Shown: positions 63,111-64,000 of the stretch, piece after piece
How the letters are laid out: the number at the start of each line of letters is the position of its first letter
Position numbering within the stretch: position 1 is the stretch's first letter
Assembly (NCBI GenBank): GCA_963513935.1
Contig: OY740774.1
Location: 86,452,890-86,516,889, forward strand
Origin: Aphrophora alni
Taxonomy: Eukaryota > Arthropoda > Insecta > Hemiptera > Aphrophoridae
DNA length: 64,000 bases
Direction of reading: 5' to 3'
Translations under genes and position numbers: made by a program
Notes under the pieces: generated by a model
Seen by the model: only the letters and a program-made list of their open reading frames with translations
What the model was told of the DNA's origin: nothing
Databases searched by the model: none

Positions 63111-63779
63111 AGGTCGAGAAGATTAATCAACTGGCAAAGATAGGGTACCAGCTTTTACTCATGATCCATGCAAAATAAGCAAAACTATAGCAAGACCTGT
63201 TTTGAGATTGTGGGGTAATATAGTGACTTTTACTCAAGAGGAAACATCAACCCAATCAAAAACACTATGGAATGCACCCTCATTGAGTAGCTTCCTAACT
63301 TAGAACTTTCAATCCTCCAAGGAACGAAGAACAATAACACATTCCATCAGATTTTACTCTATCAAACACCATTTTCTTCACCTCCCCCCTCACGACTCCT
63401 CTTCAGTACAGTTGCAACTTCTTGCTTTCAGTTTGCATTTACGTCATCATTGACCGTCCATCCTGTGCCTGCCTCGCCGCGCCGTTCAACTCCCAGCCTG
63501 CCTTGACACTTCATTTTCCAACTTTCAAATCACTTCCACTTTGTTTTTTTAGTATTTTATTTAATCATAATTAAATTTAATTAAAACCTAGATTTTAAAT
63601 TACATCTGAGCGTAATGAAACTTACAGATTTTTTTTTTTATAGTTATTTTATGACAGAATATTGTTTTTAATAACTTAGTTTGTTTTACTTTAAAAGATA
63701 ACTCCTACCTTTCTTTATGATGAGAGGAGGGAACTTTTTTTTAATCACGCGTTTTGTCTTGTTTAAAGGCGAAAAACTT
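63111..63779. other. Non-coding stretch with a GC-richer patch
   Basis: Patch 63370-63520 is C-rich (CACCTCCCCCCTCACGAC, GCCTGCCTCGCCGCGCCG) and contains two acceptor-like TTCAG sites, but no matching donor or coding frame. It could be the edge of another repeat. Confidence 0.35.
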
Positions 63780-64000
63780 CGGTCATCATAAAAAAAAAAG
63801 AAGAGAAAATGGCCTAAAATAGACCCCTACGCCTCGAATTCTAGCGTCAGGATAGGAAAAGAACAATATTTGCTCAAGAGAGACCTGGTAGGAAAGATGA
63901 CTAACTCGAGACTAAATGAAGAATGGTATGATCCAGCTAGGATCCCTCGTAATTGCCACATTCGTACTCACCATTAGTGAGCCCATGAGAGTTGTACATT
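63780..64000 (+). mobile_element. Family B SINE-like copy, most complete
   Basis: In order: AATAGACCCCTACGCCTCG, AATTCTAGCGTCAGGATAGG, TTTGCTCAAGAGAGACCTGG, a diverged middle, ATGATCCAGCTAGGATCCCT, CGTAATTGCCACATTCG, and the end CACCATTAGTGAGCCCATGAG. It runs to the end of the window, so its 3' limit is unknown. No tRNA-like promoter boxes are evident. Confidence 0.65.

Noticed and set aside
63428..63520. Possible exon in the C-rich patch after TTTCAG
   Set aside because: No donor site and no protein-like frame; composition alone is not enough.

Overview
This window is strongly AT-rich, repeat-dense eukaryotic DNA, most likely from an insect. The evidence is four short interstitial arrays of the arthropod telomere motif (TTAGG/CCTAA), dispersed remnants of non-LTR retrotransposons with insect-like C-terminal reverse-transcriptase peptides, a tRNA-derived SINE, very long dinucleotide microsatellites, and many MITE-like inverted-repeat elements. 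The order of insect cannot be fixed from the sequence; Hemiptera is a guess from general repeat style only. I found no intact protein-coding gene. Every open frame above about 90 codons is either microsatellite translation or an AT-rich frame with no recognisable protein. The best trace of a host gene is a 44-bp candidate exon on the + strand (37009-37052) with near-consensus splice sites on both sides. If real, it places the window inside long introns.

Layout. 1-1135: a long inverted-repeat element (about 101-873) next to a near-perfect hairpin (932-1132). 1479-1735: tRNA-derived SINE-like unit. 2770-3090: fragment of the dominant repeat family, here called family A. 6620-8520: a family A copy closed by a 9-bp-stem terminal hairpin. 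10890-13480: family A modules interrupted by a nested 233-bp palindrome (11441-11673), ending in a clean long-TIR element (12686-13478). 14673-14890: GC-rich island with a decayed minus-strand reading frame and an exact match to the histone 3' stem-loop consensus. 15700-16480: two decayed LINE reverse-transcriptase C-termini on the minus strand. 19905-20130: GC-rich island. 20660-22290: family A copies. 22991-23170 and 54544-55100: telomere-like repeats near copies of a common insect repeat tail.

26570-26930, 29890-30200, 33490-33780, 35970-36160, 46930-47130, 55210-55380, 62870-63110 and 63780-64000: copies of a SINE-like repeat of about 230 bp, here called family B. 27499-27615: (TC)n. 39653-40510: a purine tract of about 860 bp around (AG)n. 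40454-40920 and 42436-42902: a nearly identical 467-bp duplication, the second copy lying inside a family A element (42000-43790). 44938-45068: small TIR hairpin element. 48170-48592: third LINE remnant. 50700-52526: the longest family A copy, continuing into about 2.3 tandem units of about 440 bp (52260-53260). 53533-53747: inverted repeat carrying a hammerhead-like motif. 60600-61620: diverged inverted plus tandem duplication.

The most notable material is (i) the modular family A, with reused palindromes (AGGATGTC-4 nt-GACATCCT and TGTAGGATG-8 nt-CATCCTACA); (ii) recurrent CTGATGA...CGAAACG motifs resembling degenerate hammerhead ribozyme cores, two of them inside inverted dimers; and (iii) the recent 467-bp duplication. 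All family membership was judged by eye, without alignment or database search, so boundaries are approximate.
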